Of a DNA stretch of 64,000 nucleotides, positions 61,730-64,000 are shown piece after piece. The DNA is from Halorubrum xinjiangense (GTDB taxonomy: Archaea; Halobacteriota; Halobacteria; Halobacteriales; Haloferacaceae). Each line of letters begins with the position of its first letter. Within the stretch, counting starts at the first letter, position 1. The notes below the pieces were generated by a model, which was not told where the DNA came from, did not search any database, and was given only the letters and a program-made list of their open reading frames with translations. A program made the translations under genes and the position numbers. The stretch covers positions 1 to 64,000 of the forward strand of contig NZ_FNBO01000008.1 of assembly GCF_900102375.1 (NCBI RefSeq), written 5' to 3'.

Positions 61730-63859
61730 TCAGTCGTCGCCCTCCGCCTCGACCGCCGGGTCGTGCGTCTCGTACCAGTCGAGGATCTTCTCTAGCCGGT
61801 GAATCGCGCGGTCGGGGTCGCCGATGTTGTGGTGTTCGTCGGGGTAGACGACCAGCTCGGCGTCGATCCCCCGCTTGCGGGCGGCGACGTACAGCTGCTC
61901 CGACTGCGAGGGGGGGCAGCGCCAGTCCTCGCCGCCGGCCATCACCAGCAGCGGCGTCTCGATGTTCCCGGCGTCGAGGACCGCAGTCGAGGAGTCGTAC
62001 GCCTCGGGGTTCTCCCACGGGAGCCCGAACTCGGCCTCCAGCCAGACGTGGGTGTCGTCGGTGCCGAACGCCGAGCGGAGGTCGTAGATGCCGTGCTCCG
62101 GCGCCGCCGCCGTGAACAGGTCGGGCTCCTGCGTGACGAGGAACCCCTGCGCGATGCCGCCGTACGAGAAGCCGTGGCCGAACACGCGGTCGGGGTCGAC
62201 CCAGCCGCGCTCCGCGAGCGACTCGACCCCCGCTGCGATGTCGTCGACCTCGGCGGTCCCCCACTTGCCGGTCAGCTCCGCGGTGAACTTCCGGCCGCGG
62301 GAGGTGCCGCCGCGGTAGTTCGGCCGGAAGACGAGGTACCCCCGGCTCGTCAGGGCGGCGTGCCCGAAGCTGAACACCGGCTCGTCGTACGACATCGGGC
62401 CGCCGTGGATCGCCACCACCAGCGGGTGGTCGCCGTCCGCGGGGTCGATCTCGGGGTCGTGATAGAGCACGCCGTCGAGCGTCCAGCCGTCGGACTCCCA
62501 CTCGACGCGCTCGGCGGCCGGCATCGCGAACTCGTCGACGAGCGACTCGTTGACCTGAGTGAGTCGCCGGAAGGAGTCAGGCTCGGAAGACGCGTCGAGA
62601 TCCTCACCGTCGACTGCGTAGAGGTCGCTCCCGTCTTCCGGGTCCGAGAGCACCGTCACCGCGGTCGAGCCGTCGCCGGCGACGTCGAACCCGGCCATGG
62701 CGCGGTCGCGGCCCTGCGCCTCGAAGACGCGCTCTGCGGTCCCGTCGGTCTCGACGCGGACCAGCCGCGTGTGACTCTCGTCGGCGATCCGGACGTACAG
62801 CGCGCCGTTGATCCACACCGGCCCCCCGCCGCGGGCGACCGTCCGGTCGAGGTCGGCGGTGAGCGAGACGGGACCGTCGTCGGCGCCCGCTCCGATCAGG
62901 TACACCTCCGCCGGGGCGGGCGGGTCGTCGGGGTCGCTCGCCACCGTCGCGATCCCGTCGCCGTCGGGACGCCACGCCGGCGCGCCGTGGGAGAGGTCGC
63001 CGTCCGTGAGTCGCTCCGCGTCGCCGCCGTCGGGCGACACCGCGTAGAGGTCGCGGACGGTGGTGTCGTCGGGGCGGTCCAGTCGACAGGACGTGAACGC
63101 GATCCGGCCGCCCTCGCCCCACGCCGGGTCCATGCCGGCGAGGTCCTCGAAGGCACCGCCGCCGTACGCGTCGTCGAGCCGCCGGGGGTCGCTCTCGGGG
63201 TCGTCGAGGTCGACGACGAAGAGGTAGCGCGTCACGTCGTCGGTCCAGCCGGCGCCGTTCACCTTGTGCTGGAGCCGGGTCGTCTCGATCGGGCCGCCCT
63301 CCTCGCGCACCTGATCGAGGTACGCGGACTCCTCGTCGGTCGGGTCGCGCGACTCGATCACCAGGCGGTCGCCGTCGGGCGACCAGTCGAAGCCGGCGAC
63401 CCCCTCGTCGCGCTCCGTGATCTGCCGGGCGTCGCCGCCCAAGGCGAGGTCGAAGATCCACACCTGCGGCTTCGGCTCCTCGTCGCCGTTCCCGAGGGGT
63501 TCGTCCTCGTCCTCGTCTCCTTCATCCTCTTCGGCGTCATCGTCTTCGGGCTCCCCGTCGTCCTCCTCGTCTCGGTCCCGCCAGCCCACTCGGCGCTCGG
63601 CGTCGCGCTCGCGGGCGGCCACGAACGCGAGTCGGTCGCCGTCGGGGCCCCACGTCGGCGCGGAGGCGCCCGAAGCGCTCGTCAGGCGGTGCGGCTCGCG
63701 GGAGCCGTCGGTGGGGACGACGAACAGCGAGGAGACCGCTTCGTCGGCGGCCTGGTCGTACTCGGTCGCGGTGAAGGCGACGCGATCGCCCGTCGGGGAG
63801 ACGGCGACCTCGCCGACCTGGGTCAGGTCGTAGTAGGCGTCGAGCGGCAGTTCCGACAT
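61730..63859 (-). CDS. S9-family (prolyl oligopeptidase-type) serine peptidase
   Basis: The 709-residue enzyme has an N-terminal seven-bladed beta-propeller (about 10-440) and a C-terminal alpha/beta hydrolase domain (about 460-705). The catalytic Ser is in GHGFSYGGIAQG, the Asp in VMAGGEDWRCPPSQ and the His in PDEHHNIGDPDRAI. Propeller-gated S9 enzymes cleave short peptides. An unusually acidic insert of about 35 residues, almost all Asp and Glu, lies near residues 94-130. Adjacent mce is unrelated in function. The ATG at 63859 was chosen over a GTG two codons upstream. Confidence 0.94.
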   Translation of the reverse strand: MSELPLDAYYDLTQVGEVAVSPTGDRVAFTATEYDQAADEAVSSLFVVPTDGSREPHRLTSASGASAPTWGPDGDRLAFVAARERDAERRVGWRDRDEEDDGEPEDDDAEEDEGDEDEDEPLGNGDEEPKPQVWIFDLALGGDARQITERDEGVAGFDWSPDGDRLVIESRDPTDEESAYLDQVREEGGPIETTRLQHKVNGAGWTDDVTRYLFVVDLDDPESDPRRLDDAYGGGAFEDLAGMDPAWGEGGRIAFTSCRLDRPDDTTVRDLYAVSPDGGDAERLTDGDLSHGAPAWRPDGDGIATVASDPDDPPAPAEVYLIGAGADDGPVSLTADLDRTVARGGGPVWINGALYVRIADESHTRLVRVETDGTAERVFEAQGRDRAMAGFDVAGDGSTAVTVLSDPEDGSDLYAVDGEDLDASSEPDSFRRLTQVNESLVDEFAMPAAERVEWESDGWTLDGVLYHDPEIDPADGDHPLVVAIHGGPMSYDEPVFSFGHAALTSRGYLVFRPNYRGGTSRGRKFTAELTGKWGTAEVDDIAAGVESLAERGWVDPDRVFGHGFSYGGIAQGFLVTQEPDLFTAAAPEHGIYDLRSAFGTDDTHVWLEAEFGLPWENPEAYDSSTAVLDAGNIETPLLVMAGGEDWRCPPSQSEQLYVAARKRGIDAELVVYPDEHHNIGDPDRAIHRLEKILDWYETHDPAVEAEGDD

Positions 63860-64000
63860 GAACACATCCAGCCGCGGGCGCAGGAAATACGTTCGGGCCG
63901 CGGAACCTCGGCGGGCGACCCCGGCCCGACGCCCCCGCGGAGCGCGGAGCGGTCGCCAGCGACCGACTTAACCGCGCCGCGCCCCGACCGCCGGCCGTGT
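63860..64000. other. Unassigned right edge
   Basis: No gene was recognised in the last 141 bp, which are GC-rich and precede the S9 peptidase start. Any gene beginning here would lie beyond the window. Confidence 0.4.

Noticed and set aside
1-64000. CRISPR arrays, rRNA or tRNA genes
   Set aside because: No spaced direct repeats or rRNA-like sequence and no complete tRNA cloverleaf were found by eye; a covariance search would be needed to exclude tRNA genes fully.

Overview
The window is a piece of a haloarchaeal chromosome (class Halobacteria), probably Halorubrum or a close relative. The genus is inferred from overall gene character, not proven. Evidence for a haloarchaeon: DNA is strongly GC-rich apart from one AT-richer stretch at the left end. 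Proteins are acidic. The information-processing genes are archaeal (TFB, PCNA, Lrp- and TrmB-type regulators, an AK6-type kinase). Promoters look like TATA boxes about 25-35 bp from start codons, often with little or no leader. Several families are found only in haloarchaea. High GC makes long antisense reading frames common; these were left out, and many starts were trimmed to an internal ATG.

Region 1 (1-11.4 kb) is a surface-glycan island. A complete IS5-type insertion sequence (1-1319) carries an extra membrane-protein gene. It is followed by AT-richer genes: an HprK-like P-loop protein, a sulfatase-superfamily enzyme, a Wzx-type flippase and a GT4 glycosyltransferase. A GC-rich three-gene operon of NAD-dependent sugar-nucleotide enzymes follows (10274 down to 7122), led by a UDP-sulfoquinovose-synthase-like protein. 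Next to it lie a TrmB-family regulator and a 39-residue small protein. Two perfect inverted repeats (7-bp arms, 7-bp spacer) sit at the starts of the operon and of the small gene. They match the published TrmB site type (TACT-N7-8-GAGTA), so the operon is probably under local sugar-responsive control.

Region 2 (11.7-18.5 kb) makes activated amino sugars: GlmS, two nucleotidylyltransferase/left-handed-beta-helix proteins, GlmM and a UDP-hexose epimerase. It would supply UDP-GlcNAc-type donors to region 1.

Region 3 (18.6-36.8 kb) is mixed housekeeping: HEAT-like and small membrane proteins, a saccharopine-dehydrogenase-like enzyme, a thioredoxin-reductase-like flavoprotein beside an ACR3/BASS-type transporter (both with a TGTA-N5-TACA element), a CysD-like PP-loop protein, an alkaline-phosphatase-superfamily enzyme, a histidine kinase, acyl-CoA dehydrogenase, an aminotransferase-Lrp pair, aldo/keto reductase, PurA, a small winged-helix protein, a large mosaic protein and a Nudix hydrolase.

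Region 4 (36.9-53.6 kb) holds TFB, an M24 peptidase, an MFS carrier, a lipoprotein, small conserved proteins, a CDP-alcohol phosphotransferase / AK6 kinase / HisC cluster, HflX, a fumarylacetoacetate-hydrolase-family enzyme, a zinc-ribbon membrane protein, a PAS histidine kinase, a metallo-hydrolase, a sugar porter behind an unusual AT-rich palindromic leader, and an OsmC protein.

Region 5 (53.6-64 kb) holds a large REC-PAS histidine kinase, an O-methyltransferase, the methylmalonyl-CoA mutase catalytic subunit and, 2.5 kb away, methylmalonyl-CoA epimerase. PCNA, a haloarchaeal protein of unknown function and a formate/nitrite-type channel lie between those two. An S9 peptidase ends the window. 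No rRNA, tRNA or CRISPR array was recognised.
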